Shown one piece after another: positions 26,175 to 34,475 of a stretch of DNA of 64,000 bases. Each line of letters starts with the position of its first letter. Position 1 is the stretch's first letter. The translations under genes were made by a program, and so were the position numbers. The DNA comes from Venatoribacter pacificus (GTDB taxonomy: Bacteria > Pseudomonadota > Gammaproteobacteria > Pseudomonadales > Oceanobacteraceae). The notes beneath the pieces are model-generated. The model ran no database searches. It was not told where the DNA came from and saw nothing but the letters and a program-made list of their open reading frames with translations. The stretch is from positions 463,257 through 527,256 of the forward strand of contig NZ_JAOANI010000019.1 of NCBI RefSeq assembly GCF_025318105.1. The letters are read 5' to 3'.

Positions 26175-28057
26175 GCCAACACAGTCAGTTCGCCCTATTG
26201 GGCAAGCGCCGTTTTCTGCCCTACTTCGTGACCCAGGCACTCGGGGCTTTTAACGACAATTTATATAAAAATGCGTTGTTACTGCTGATCGCGTTCAGCG
26301 GCATCATTGCCGAAGAAGATTCCGCGCTGTACACCAATCTCGCCGCCGGGTTGTTTATCCTGCCATTTTTTCTGTTTTCACCCATCGCCGGCCAGATCGC
26401 CGATAAAATGGAAAAATCGCGTTTAATCCGCAGCGTGAAATTACTCGAAGTGGCCATCATGCTGATCGCCGCTGTCGGTGTGATAACCAACAACATGACC
26501 CTGATGATGACCCTGTTATTTTTAATGGGGTTGCAATCGGCATTGTTTGGACCGGTCAAATTCGCACTGCTGCCACAACAACTGCATAAAGACGAACTGG
26601 TCGGCGGCAACGCCCTGGTGGAAATGGGTACTTTTCTTGCCATTCTGGGCGGCACCATTACCGCCGGTTTATTGTTTGATTTAACCGCCGCCAAATACTG
26701 GATTGCTGCGGGTGTTATCTTTTTTGCCGTGCTGGGTTATTTCAGCAGTCGCTTTATTCCAACCGCTGAAGCCGGTGATCCACAACTGACGATTAACTGG
26801 AATCCGTTTACCGAACTGGTCAACACCTTACGTAATGCCCGCCAGCAACGCGCCGTGTATTTATCCATCATGGCCATCAGCTGGTTCTGGTTTTTAGGCG
26901 CCAGTTATTTAACCCAGTTTCCGAACCTGGCCCGCGACCACTTAGGTGGTAACCCACAAATTGTTACCTTACTGCTCACCCTGTTTTCCGTCGGCGTTGC
27001 TGCAGGCTCACTGCTGTGTGAAAAACTATCCGGTCATAAAGTCGAGCTAGGCATTGTACCGATTGGATCACTGGGCATGAGCATCTTTGGTGTTGACCTC
27101 TATTTTGCCATCAGCAGCCTGAATATCAGTTCCGACCTCAGCGCTCTGGCGTTCGTCCAAAATGCCGATCACTGGCGCATGATGGCTGATATCGCACTGA
27201 TCAGTTTATTTGGTGGTTTATATGTTGTGCCGCTGCAGGCGTTAATTCAGCAGCGCAGTGACGAAAAAATGCGTGCCCAGACCATTGCGGCCAACAACGT
27301 GATGAACGCACTCTTTATGGTTGGCAGTGCCGCTTTCGGCATCATCAGTCTGGTGGTTATGAAGTTATCCATCGCCGAATATTTCTGCGTGATTGCCATC
27401 ATGAATATTGTCGTCGTCGGCTACGTCTATTCGCAGGTACCGGAATTTACCCTGCGTTTTGTTATCTGGATGCTGTCGCACACCATGTACCGCGTCAGCC
27501 ATAAAGGCATTCAGAATATTCCCGAAGAAGGCCCGGTCGTATTGGTCTGCAACCACGTCAGCTATGTTGATGCCTTACTGATTGCCGGTGCCTGCCCGCG
27601 CCCGATCCGCTTTGTCATGGATCGCAGTATTTCTGAAATGCCGGGTTTAAAATGGTTTTTCCGCTTAGCCAAAACCATCCCGATCTGTTCACCCAAAGCC
27701 AACACAGAGGTGTACGAAACCGCTTTCCGCCGCATTAAAGAAGAATTAGCCGATGGCCAGGTGGTATGTATTTTTCCGGAAGGAAAATTAACCCAAAGTG
27801 GCAATATCGAAACCTTCCGCGCCGGCATCGAACGAATTATTGCCGAAACGCCGGTGCCGGTTATTCCAATGGCTCTGGATGGTTTGTGGGGCAGTTTTTT
27901 TAGCCACAAAGATGGCCTGGCACTCACCAAAACACCACGCCGCTTCTGGTCGCGGGTGGGTTTAACCGTCGGCCAACCCAAAGCTGCAGAAAGCGTTACT
28001 GCCGCCATTCTGGAACAGGACGTTAAACATTTGTTTCACGCAGGCCAGAACCTGTAA
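26171..28057 (+). CDS. MFS lysophospholipid transporter-acyltransferase fusion (LplT-PlsC)
   Basis: 628 residues. The N-terminal half (about 1-420) is an MFS/LplT-type transporter with ~12 hydrophobic segments and FNDNLYKNALLL near the start. The C-terminal half (about 440-628) is a PlsC-type acyltransferase with the HxxxxD motif in CNHVSYVDALL, the FPEGKLT substrate motif and VIPMAL. E. coli splits this job between LplT and Aas; this protein lacks the acyl-ACP synthetase domain found in three-domain homologues. The likely role is uptake and re-acylation of lysophospholipids or another glycerolipid. It is under TetR control. Confidence 0.88.
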   Translation: MSQHSQFALLGKRRFLPYFVTQALGAFNDNLYKNALLLLIAFSGIIAEEDSALYTNLAAGLFILPFFLFSPIAGQIADKMEKSRLIRSVKLLEVAIMLIAAVGVITNNMTLMMTLLFLMGLQSALFGPVKFALLPQQLHKDELVGGNALVEMGTFLAILGGTITAGLLFDLTAAKYWIAAGVIFFAVLGYFSSRFIPTAEAGDPQLTINWNPFTELVNTLRNARQQRAVYLSIMAISWFWFLGASYLTQFPNLARDHLGGNPQIVTLLLTLFSVGVAAGSLLCEKLSGHKVELGIVPIGSLGMSIFGVDLYFAISSLNISSDLSALAFVQNADHWRMMADIALISLFGGLYVVPLQALIQQRSDEKMRAQTIAANNVMNALFMVGSAAFGIISLVVMKLSIAEYFCVIAIMNIVVVGYVYSQVPEFTLRFVIWMLSHTMYRVSHKGIQNIPEEGPVVLVCNHVSYVDALLIAGACPRPIRFVMDRSISEMPGLKWFFRLAKTIPICSPKANTEVYETAFRRIKEELADGQVVCIFPEGKLTQSGNIETFRAGIERIIAETPVPVIPMALDGLWGSFFSHKDGLALTKTPRRFWSRVGLTVGQPKAAESVTAAILEQDVKHLFHAGQNL

Positions 28058-28075
28058 TCCAAATAAAACGCCAAC

Positions 28076-28103
28076 AAAAATGGGCGCCATGGCGCCCATT
28101 TTT
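28076..28103. terminator. Bidirectional terminator between convergent genes
   Basis: AAAAATGGGCGCC-AT-GGCGCCCATTTTT is a perfect palindrome with A and T tails. It serves both the acyltransferase gene and the convergent heptosyltransferase gene. Confidence 0.92.
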
Positions 28104-28117
28104 ATTGGCCGGTTCTG

Positions 28118-29143
28118 TTAACTGGCCTGTACCCGCCCCAGCAGATGATCGAACACCCGTTGTGGGCTGATCTCACGATAACAAGGCGGCTGAATATCGC
28201 CGGACTCATTTTTCAGGCAGGTTTTCGACAGGCAGGGAGCACAATCACTGTAACCGCTGCGCATCACTTCAACCTGCGGGCCCAACACGCCGGTCAGGGT
28301 TGAATCAGTGGCGCCATAAATCGCCACGGAAGGTACTTCCAGCGCAGCAACCACATGAGATAAACCGGTATCCACGCCAACCACGGCCTGTGCATGGGCC
28401 AGATAAGCATTCAGCGCATTGAGGCCCATTTTTGGCAGTACCTCAACACCGTCCAGGCCGTCAGCAATACGTTCGGCGCGTTGCTGCTCTTCATCATTGC
28501 CCCAGGGCAAAACCACTTTACGGCCGCAGGCCGCCACCATCGCAGCCAGCTCACGCCAGTAAGCCTCGGGCCAGAGTTTGGTGATCCAGGTGGTGCCATG
28601 CAGAAACAACCAGTAATCTCCTTCAACCGCAGGCCGCTGCCAGCGTGTACGGTCGACACCGTAACTCAGCCCATCCGGCACCTCATAACCCAGTATCTGA
28701 GCAAAGAGTTGGCGCACCCGTGGAATGGCGTGCTGACCTTTGGCCACCGCCTGCGGATGCTGATAGGCCATAGCCGCAAGCGGCTCACGGCAACTGTGCT
28801 TATCCAGACCAAAGCGCGGACCACGGGCCATGCGGGTAAGTACTGCACTTTTAATTAAGCCCTGAGCATCCAGCACCACGTCGTATTGGGTTGCACGCAG
28901 ATCGCGCCAGAAGGCTTTCATCTCGGCTCGATTGGCTTTATCACGCAGGTTTTTGCGCCAGCGCCGCCAGGCCACCGGAATGACTTTTTTCACCGCCGGA
29001 TGCCAGGTTGGAATCGCAGCAAAGGCCTCTTCCACCACCCAATCGACTTCCAGTCCGGGAATCGCCCGCCAGGCATCTTCCAGCGCCGGCAGGGTATGAA
29101 ACACATCCCCCAGCGATGAGGTTTTAATCAGCAGGACTTTCAC
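28118..29143 (-). CDS. waaC: Lipopolysaccharide heptosyltransferase I
   Basis: 341 residues with a GTG start at 29143 behind GGAGAA. It is a GT9-family enzyme adding the first L-glycero-D-manno-heptose to Kdo-lipid A on the inner-membrane cytoplasmic face. The N-terminal LLIKTSSLGDVFHTLPAL is diagnostic, as are HGTTWITKLWPEAYWRELA and GVDTGLSHVVAALEVPSVAIYGATD. It is slightly longer than E. coli WaaC. WaaF is the alternative, but the HGTTW/KLWP block favours WaaC. It lies next to other envelope genes. Confidence 0.92.
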   Translation of the reverse strand: MKVLLIKTSSLGDVFHTLPALEDAWRAIPGLEVDWVVEEAFAAIPTWHPAVKKVIPVAWRRWRKNLRDKANRAEMKAFWRDLRATQYDVVLDAQGLIKSAVLTRMARGPRFGLDKHSCREPLAAMAYQHPQAVAKGQHAIPRVRQLFAQILGYEVPDGLSYGVDRTRWQRPAVEGDYWLFLHGTTWITKLWPEAYWRELAAMVAACGRKVVLPWGNDEEQQRAERIADGLDGVEVLPKMGLNALNAYLAHAQAVVGVDTGLSHVVAALEVPSVAIYGATDSTLTGVLGPQVEVMRSGYSDCAPCLSKTCLKNESGDIQPPCYREISPQRVFDHLLGRVQAS

Positions 29144-29330
29144 AGCAATTCTCCATCCACAGAAAACGTCGGCCTGGCTCAGCCAGCGGGCTTATTCTTT
29201 TTCGGGAGCGCACTTTATACCAAGCCAGCGGTGATTCAAACGACCGCACAGCAAAACCCCGCCCTCCTTGCTTGACAATACACCGGGCGACGGCAACCAT
29301 GCCGCCCTTTACCAAGCGCGAAGGTGTACT

Positions 29331-30266
29331 GTGTTCAAATCGTGGAAATTCTGGCTGGGACTGACCTTATTGCTGGCGCTGGTCTGGCTAGTTGAACGCA
29401 GTTACGGTTGGAGCGCGGTACTTCAGAGCTGGCAAAGCATCGAGCCACAGCAGGTGGCCATCGCCCTGCTGCTGATGCTGCTGAGTTATTTATTGCGCGC
29501 GCTACGCTTCTACGATTTTTTCTGGCAGCAATGCCGGGGGCAATTTATCCGCCTGACGCGGATTACCGTGCTGCACAATTTCTTCAATAACATGCTGCCC
29601 ATGCGCAGTGGCGAAACCGCGTTCCCGTTGTTAATGAAACAGCATTTTGATGTGCCTTACCGGCACAGCGGACCAGCTTTATTGTGGCTGCGTCTGCTGG
29701 ATCTGTACGCCCTACTGGTGCTGGCGGCGTTATCGCTGCATCAGTTACTGGAGGCCGGTAACAGCATAAAACTGCTGCTGGCCATTGCACTCTTCGCCGC
29801 TCCGCTGCTGGTGCTGCCGTTACAGAATGCCCTCAACCGCTTTTTACTCAACCACCCCAGCACGCTGGCTCAACGTGGCGCCGAGCTGATGCACGCTCTG
29901 CCTAAGTCATCCTGGAGTTTTGTCCGCGCCCTGTTCTGGACGCTGATTAACTGGGCACTGAAACTGGCAGTGTACGCCTGGCTTTTGGAACAGTTCCTCG
30001 GCCTGCCCTACAGCCAGAGCTGGATGGGCGCGACCACTGGCGAACTGAGCAGCGTATTGCCGATTCACGGCGTGGCCGGTGCTGGTACCTACGAAGCGGG
30101 TGTACTGGCTGGCTTGCTGCCCTGGGGCGTGGATCATGCCGAAGCGCTGGCGGCGGCGGTGAACCTGCATTTGTTTGTGCTGGGCAGCACGCTGTTACTG
30201 ACGGCACTGATCACCCTGCTGACCCAGGGCCTGAAAACACCAGCAACTCCCCCCGGCAACGGATAA
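29331..30266 (+). CDS. UPF0104-type integral membrane protein
   Basis: 311 residues. I choose the GTG at 29331 behind AAGGTG; an upstream TTG extension is unlikely. There are about seven or eight hydrophobic helices, with LRALRFYDFFW and the conserved NNMLPMRSGE. It belongs to the lysylphosphatidylglycerol-synthase transmembrane family but lacks the soluble aminoacyltransferase domain. It is therefore a putative flippase or lipid-handling membrane protein. It is divergent from waaC and upstream of a GT2-GT39-PAP2 operon, so an envelope role is likely but unproven. Confidence 0.75.
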   Translation: MFKSWKFWLGLTLLLALVWLVERSYGWSAVLQSWQSIEPQQVAIALLLMLLSYLLRALRFYDFFWQQCRGQFIRLTRITVLHNFFNNMLPMRSGETAFPLLMKQHFDVPYRHSGPALLWLRLLDLYALLVLAALSLHQLLEAGNSIKLLLAIALFAAPLLVLPLQNALNRFLLNHPSTLAQRGAELMHALPKSSWSFVRALFWTLINWALKLAVYAWLLEQFLGLPYSQSWMGATTGELSSVLPIHGVAGAGTYEAGVLAGLLPWGVDHAEALAAAVNLHLFVLGSTLLLTALITLLTQGLKTPATPPGNG

Positions 30267-30477
30267 CACCTCTGCCGCAGTAACCTTCAGCAGTAATAAC
30301 ACTGTAAGGTGGCACACTGAGTTTTTACGGCGAACCGTGCTCGTTATTTTCCTGTCACCCCCTTTTGGGTATGATCGCGGTTCTTTTTATATCGCGCGTT
30401 ATGACGCTTCCGGGTTTCTGCGTTATCAACCCCGGTTTTAACGCCCGCAATTCCTTTTTACAGAGTGGTAAACGACC

Positions 30478-31602
30478 TTGACTGAGGCAAATACATCAGC
30501 GGCAAACCAAAAGCCTTCACTGTCTGTAGTGATTCCGATGTACAACGAGATCGAAAACGTTGAGCCCATGGTGGCCCGTGTGCATGAAGGTCTCGCCAGC
30601 TATAACGGCGACTGGGAACTGCTGGTCGTCGATGACGGCAGTACCGATGGCACACCTCAGGCGCTGAAAAAGGAATCTGAAAAATACGGCACCCACGTGC
30701 GCGTGGTTGAGCTGCGCCGTAACTTCGGCCAGACCGCGGCCATGCAGGCAGGTATCGACGAAGCCCGTGGCTACCTGATTGCCACCCTCGACGGCGATTT
30801 ACAGAACGATCCGGCCGATATTCCGCGCATGGTCGATCACCTGCTGGAAAAAGACCTCGATCTGCTCACCGGCTGGCGTAAAAACCGTAAAGATGATCTG
30901 GTGCTGCGCAAAATCCCATCGCGCATTGCCAACCGCCTGATCGGTAAAATCACCGGCGTACGCATCAATGACTACGGCTGCTCACTGAAAATCTACAAAG
31001 CCTCGGTCATTAAGCAGGTTCGCCTGTATGGCGAAATGCACCGCTTTATCCCAGCCTGGGTTGCGGCGGTTGTTCCGCCAAGCCGCATTGGCGAAATTGT
31101 GGTCACTCACAATGCACGGGTGGCCGGTGAGTCAAAATACGGAATTTCGCGTACCTTCCGCGTCATTCTTGATCTGCTATCGGTCTACTTCTTCATGCGC
31201 TACCGCGCTCGTCCCGGCCACTTCTTCGGTTCTATTGGTCTGGCGCTGGGCTCCATCGGTGGCCTGATGATGACCTACCTGGCGTTTGTGAAATTTATTC
31301 TGGGCGAAGACATCGGCAACCGTCCGCTGTTTTTAATTGCTGTGGTCTGTGTCATTGCCGCGCTGCAATTCCTCACCACCGGCGTATTGTCTGAGCTGAT
31401 TTCGCGCACGTACTTTGAATCCTCCCAGCGCCAGCAGTATGTGATCTACCATCCTGCAGCCGATGCCGACAAAGGCGAACCGGGCTGGAATCAGGAACAA
31501 AATGCAGCCGACCGCGCAGATGCTGAATCCGATAGCGCAACCGATAGCACAACATCCACAGAGGCCAATCCCTCAGGTGGTGACGACAAGCATGTCAGCT
31601 AA
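30478..31602 (+). CDS. GT2 undecaprenyl-phosphate glycosyltransferase (ArnC/DPM1-like)
   Basis: 374 residues with a TTG start (no earlier in-frame ATG precedes the conserved domain). The N-terminal GT-A domain has SVVIPMYNEIENV, LVVDDGSTDGT and the DxD in ATLDGDLQNDPADI. Two C-terminal membrane helices (about 245-268 and 280-305) match ArnC/GtrB proteins. A hydrophilic Asp/Ser/Thr-rich tail of ~45 residues follows, which is unusual. It probably transfers a sugar to undecaprenyl phosphate for use by the GT39 enzyme, whose gene overlaps it by 11 bp. Confidence 0.88.
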   Translation: MTEANTSAANQKPSLSVVIPMYNEIENVEPMVARVHEGLASYNGDWELLVVDDGSTDGTPQALKKESEKYGTHVRVVELRRNFGQTAAMQAGIDEARGYLIATLDGDLQNDPADIPRMVDHLLEKDLDLLTGWRKNRKDDLVLRKIPSRIANRLIGKITGVRINDYGCSLKIYKASVIKQVRLYGEMHRFIPAWVAAVVPPSRIGEIVVTHNARVAGESKYGISRTFRVILDLLSVYFFMRYRARPGHFFGSIGLALGSIGGLMMTYLAFVKFILGEDIGNRPLFLIAVVCVIAALQFLTTGVLSELISRTYFESSQRQQYVIYHPAADADKGEPGWNQEQNAADRADAESDSATDSTTSTEANPSGGDDKHVS

Positions 31603-33214
31603 GTTGCACTATCGCCTGCCAGGCCTGCAGATTCCGTTATGGCTGCTGCTGGTTCTGGTGGCGTTTTTCTTTGCCAACCTCAATGGGTATCTGCTGTTTG
31701 ATCATGACGAGGGCGCCTTCAGCGAGGCGACCCGCGGCATGTTCGAGCGCGGCGATTTTATTACCACCTGGCTTAACGACCGGGTGCGTTTTGATAAACC
31801 GATCCTGATTTACTGGCTGCAAGCGGCGTCCATCTCGGTGTTCGGCACCGAAGTCTGGGCTTTCCGTCTGCCTTCGGCACTGGCCGGGCTGGGCTGGTCA
31901 CTGGCCACTTTTGCCTTTGTCCGTCGCTATCTGGATGAAAAAACCGCCATTGCCGCCGCACTGATGGCCGCCGCCAGTCTGGGCATCAATATGATCGCCC
32001 ACGTTGCGACCGCCGATGCCTTACTCAACGCCCTGCTGGCCACCACATTGCTGCTGATGTACGCCTACAGCCGTCAGGCCAACAATGGCCTGCTGGTTGC
32101 GATCTACGCGCTGATGGCGCTGGGCGTACTGACCAAGGGACCGGTAGCCGTGGCCATTCCGCTGATGGTTGCTGCTCTGTTTTATCTGAGTCAGGGGCTG
32201 CGGGCTGAATTTCTGCGCGCTGTGTTTTTTATTCCTGGCTGGATTCTGTTCGTCGCCATTGCCGCCCCCTGGTATGTCCTTGAGTATCAGGCCCAGGGAC
32301 AGGCGTTTATTGATGGCTTTTTCCTCAAGCACAACGTCAACCGCTTCAACAACGCAATGGAAGGCCACGACGGCGGCTTCCTGTTTTATCCGTTAGTACT
32401 GCCCTTTGTGCTGGCGCCTTTCGGCGCCCTGCTGCTGCGTATTGTGCCGTCAGTGCGCAACATTATGCCGGGCAAAGACCCACTGGATGCTTTCCTGTGG
32501 ATCTGGTTTCTGGTGGTACTGATTCTGTTCAGTCTGGCCAGCACCAAACTGCCACATTACATTCTGTATGGCTGTACGCCGCTGGTTATCCTGATGGCGC
32601 GTTACCGTGAATGGCTGCAGAACCGTTGGTTCGCCCTGCTGTTCCCGGCCTTACTGTTCGGCGTTATGGTGGCGTTTCCGCTATTGATTCCGCTGGCTGA
32701 GCAGCGCCTGTCCAATCCGATTGAGATTGCGGTTGCGCAACGCGCCGGACATTACATCAATCAGGATTTCGCCACCCTTGCGGCATTGGCTGGCATTGTC
32801 AGCATCACCCTGATTCTGTGGCGGCGCTTCCCTTTATGGAAGCGACTGGCCCTGGTGGGGGCCGTACAGACAGTATTCGTCTGGTTTGTGTTTGTTCCTG
32901 CCTTCAGCGAAGCGCAGCAGCGTCCGGTATGGGAAGCAGCGCAATTTGCCAAAACACTGAATGAACCGATTTATACGCAATCCATCGATATGCCGAGCTT
33001 CAATGTGTACCTGAATAAGGTCACTCACCGCCGGCCGCTGGCCATTGGTGAAGTCGGCTTCGGTCGCGAAGACCGCCTGGCCAGTGACAGTGAATATTAT
33101 GACGTGCTGTTCCAATCCGGGCCGATTCAGATTGTGCGCCGCATAGCCACGCCCCCTGAGTCGACAGAAACAACAAACACGCCAGAAACGGCAGAAGCAA
33201 AAGAAAAACCATGA
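31592..33214 (+). CDS. GT39/ArnT-like glycosyltransferase
   Basis: 540 residues from the ATG at 31592; longer in-frame starts run inside the preceding gene. Multiple membrane helices surround the catalytic first periplasmic loop FDHDEGAFSEATRGM, where the Asp-Glu is the PMT/ArnT active-site motif. RFDKPILIYWL follows. It probably moves a sugar from undecaprenyl phosphate to lipid A or another periplasmic target. It overlaps the GT2 gene and shares an ATGA junction with the PAP2 gene, so all three are translated together. Confidence 0.88.
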   Translation: MSAKLHYRLPGLQIPLWLLLVLVAFFFANLNGYLLFDHDEGAFSEATRGMFERGDFITTWLNDRVRFDKPILIYWLQAASISVFGTEVWAFRLPSALAGLGWSLATFAFVRRYLDEKTAIAAALMAAASLGINMIAHVATADALLNALLATTLLLMYAYSRQANNGLLVAIYALMALGVLTKGPVAVAIPLMVAALFYLSQGLRAEFLRAVFFIPGWILFVAIAAPWYVLEYQAQGQAFIDGFFLKHNVNRFNNAMEGHDGGFLFYPLVLPFVLAPFGALLLRIVPSVRNIMPGKDPLDAFLWIWFLVVLILFSLASTKLPHYILYGCTPLVILMARYREWLQNRWFALLFPALLFGVMVAFPLLIPLAEQRLSNPIEIAVAQRAGHYINQDFATLAALAGIVSITLILWRRFPLWKRLALVGAVQTVFVWFVFVPAFSEAQQRPVWEAAQFAKTLNEPIYTQSIDMPSFNVYLNKVTHRRPLAIGEVGFGREDRLASDSEYYDVLFQSGPIQIVRRIATPPESTETTNTPETAEAKEKP

Positions 33215-34008
33215 CCCCGCGACACACTCTGGGCCCAACCCCACTATTAGCCCTGGCAGCACTGATGCTCAGCAGCGCCCTGCTGCTGTGGCTGAGCAAT
33301 GCCAATCAGGCATTGTTTCTGCAGCTGAATCACGCTGGCCATCTTCTGCCTGACTGGCTGTGGGCCAACCTGACACTGGTCGCCGACACCCTGTTTGCCG
33401 TTGCCGTACTGCTGATTGCTGCCTGTTACCGACCACTGCTGCTGACGCAGTCGCTGGTACTGCTGCTGCTGGGAGCCGCGTTTGTGCACTTTTTTAAGAA
33501 TACGCTGGACGTTGCCCGTCCGGCCGCTGTGCTCAGCCATGACAGTTTCACGATTATTGGCGCGGTACTGAAAGGACACAGTTTCCCTTCCGGCCATTCA
33601 TTTACCGCCTTAGGCTGTGCAGGCCTGTTATGGCTGAACAGCAAACGTCTGAGCAGTGGCCTGCTGACTGTATTACTGGGACTGTCCGCCGCACTGAGCC
33701 GGGCGATGGTTGGCGCACACTGGCCGCTGGATATTCTGGTAGGCGGCGCTTTCGGCCTGTTGTTTGCGTGTGCCAGTGTCTGGTTGGTCAACCGCGTTCA
33801 CTGGCTGCAGGCGCATGGCTGGAAACTATTCAGTGCACTGCTGCTGACGCTGGCTGCGGGCTATCTGGCGATCCATGAAGATGGCTATCCATTTACCGAT
33901 CCACTGGCTATTGTCGCCAGTATAGGCGCCGTAGCAACGGCATTGGCGCGATTCTGGATTCCTTTCTTACGTCTGCTTAGACAGGAACTGACCAGACCCG
34001 AGAGCTGA
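33211..34008 (+). CDS. PAP2-family membrane phosphatase
   Basis: 265 residues with six to seven hydrophobic segments. The phosphatase signature is complete: KNTLDVARP, FPSGHSF and SRAMVGAHWPLDI, i.e. KxxxxxxRP, PSGH and SRxxxxxHxxxD. It could be a lipid A phosphatase (LpxE/LpxF-like) or an undecaprenyl-diphosphate phosphatase. The 4-bp overlap with the GT39 gene suggests the former or recycling of the carrier lipid. It is followed by a terminator. Confidence 0.88.
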   Translation: MTPRHTLGPTPLLALAALMLSSALLLWLSNANQALFLQLNHAGHLLPDWLWANLTLVADTLFAVAVLLIAACYRPLLLTQSLVLLLLGAAFVHFFKNTLDVARPAAVLSHDSFTIIGAVLKGHSFPSGHSFTALGCAGLLWLNSKRLSSGLLTVLLGLSAALSRAMVGAHWPLDILVGGAFGLLFACASVWLVNRVHWLQAHGWKLFSALLLTLAAGYLAIHEDGYPFTDPLAIVASIGAVATALARFWIPFLRLLRQELTRPES

Positions 34009-34012
34009 TAGC

Positions 34013-34044
34013 GCAGGGGATTTGCGCACAGATCCCCTGCTTTT
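34013..34044 (+). terminator. Terminator of the GT2-GT39-PAP2 operon
   Basis: GCAGGGGAT and ATCCCCTGC form a 9-bp stem with a 10-nt loop, followed by TTTT. It lies just past the PAP2 stop and before the convergent small gene. Confidence 0.8.
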
Positions 34045-34049
34045 AATGC

Positions 34050-34298
34050 TCAGGCGCCAAATAAATCGAACGTAATGCCGCCATCATCAGACTGATCGAG
34101 CCATCCTTTAGGCTTGGAAAAGGTCTGCTCCATCTGTGCCGCTACGGCATCCGTGATTTTCCGCGTCGGTTTTTCACCCAGCATCGCCAGCATACGGTCT
34201 TCATCCTGCCCTAAGCAGGCAGCCATTGTGGCCACATCCAGCGCATTCTCCCGCATTAACTCTTGCGCCTGGCGCCAGCGGATATCTTGATCAGCCAT
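34050..34298 (-). CDS. Small XRE-like DNA-binding protein
   Basis: 82 residues from the ATG at 34298 (a GTG one codon earlier is possible; no strong ribosome site). It is helical, with no membrane segment. The pattern ITDAVAAQMEQTFSKPKGWLDQ matches the last helices of XRE/cI-type repressors, where A..ME...KP.GWLDQ recurs. The preceding MAACLGQDEDRMLAMLG has helix-turn-helix character. I infer a small phage-repressor-like regulator. It is divergent from fabB with a 21-bp palindrome between them, making fabB or itself plausible targets. No specific family name is recognised. Confidence 0.65.
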   Translation of the reverse strand: MADQDIRWRQAQELMRENALDVATMAACLGQDEDRMLAMLGEKPTRKITDAVAAQMEQTFSKPKGWLDQSDDGGITFDLFGA

Positions 34299-34401
34299 CA
34301 CTAATACAACCCTTTTTCTTTCGATTATCGACTATTGGTTAACAATATTTTTCTTTATGCCTTTTTGACGACTGCTATATAGTGGTGGCCGCCAAAGGAT
34401 T

Positions 34402-34422
34402 GAAATATTACCTCAATATTTC
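34402..34422. promoter_or_regulatory. 21-bp palindrome upstream of fabB
   Basis: GAAATATT-ACCTC-AATATTTC has perfect 8-bp arms around a 5-bp centre. It lies 54 bp before the fabB ATG in a 177-bp divergent gap. The size and placement suit a dimeric repressor site. Which protein binds is not known. Confidence 0.6.
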
Positions 34423-34475
34423 TGTCATAGGCTGTACAGGTTTTCATTTCGTAAATAAGAATCAGAGTATCAGTT

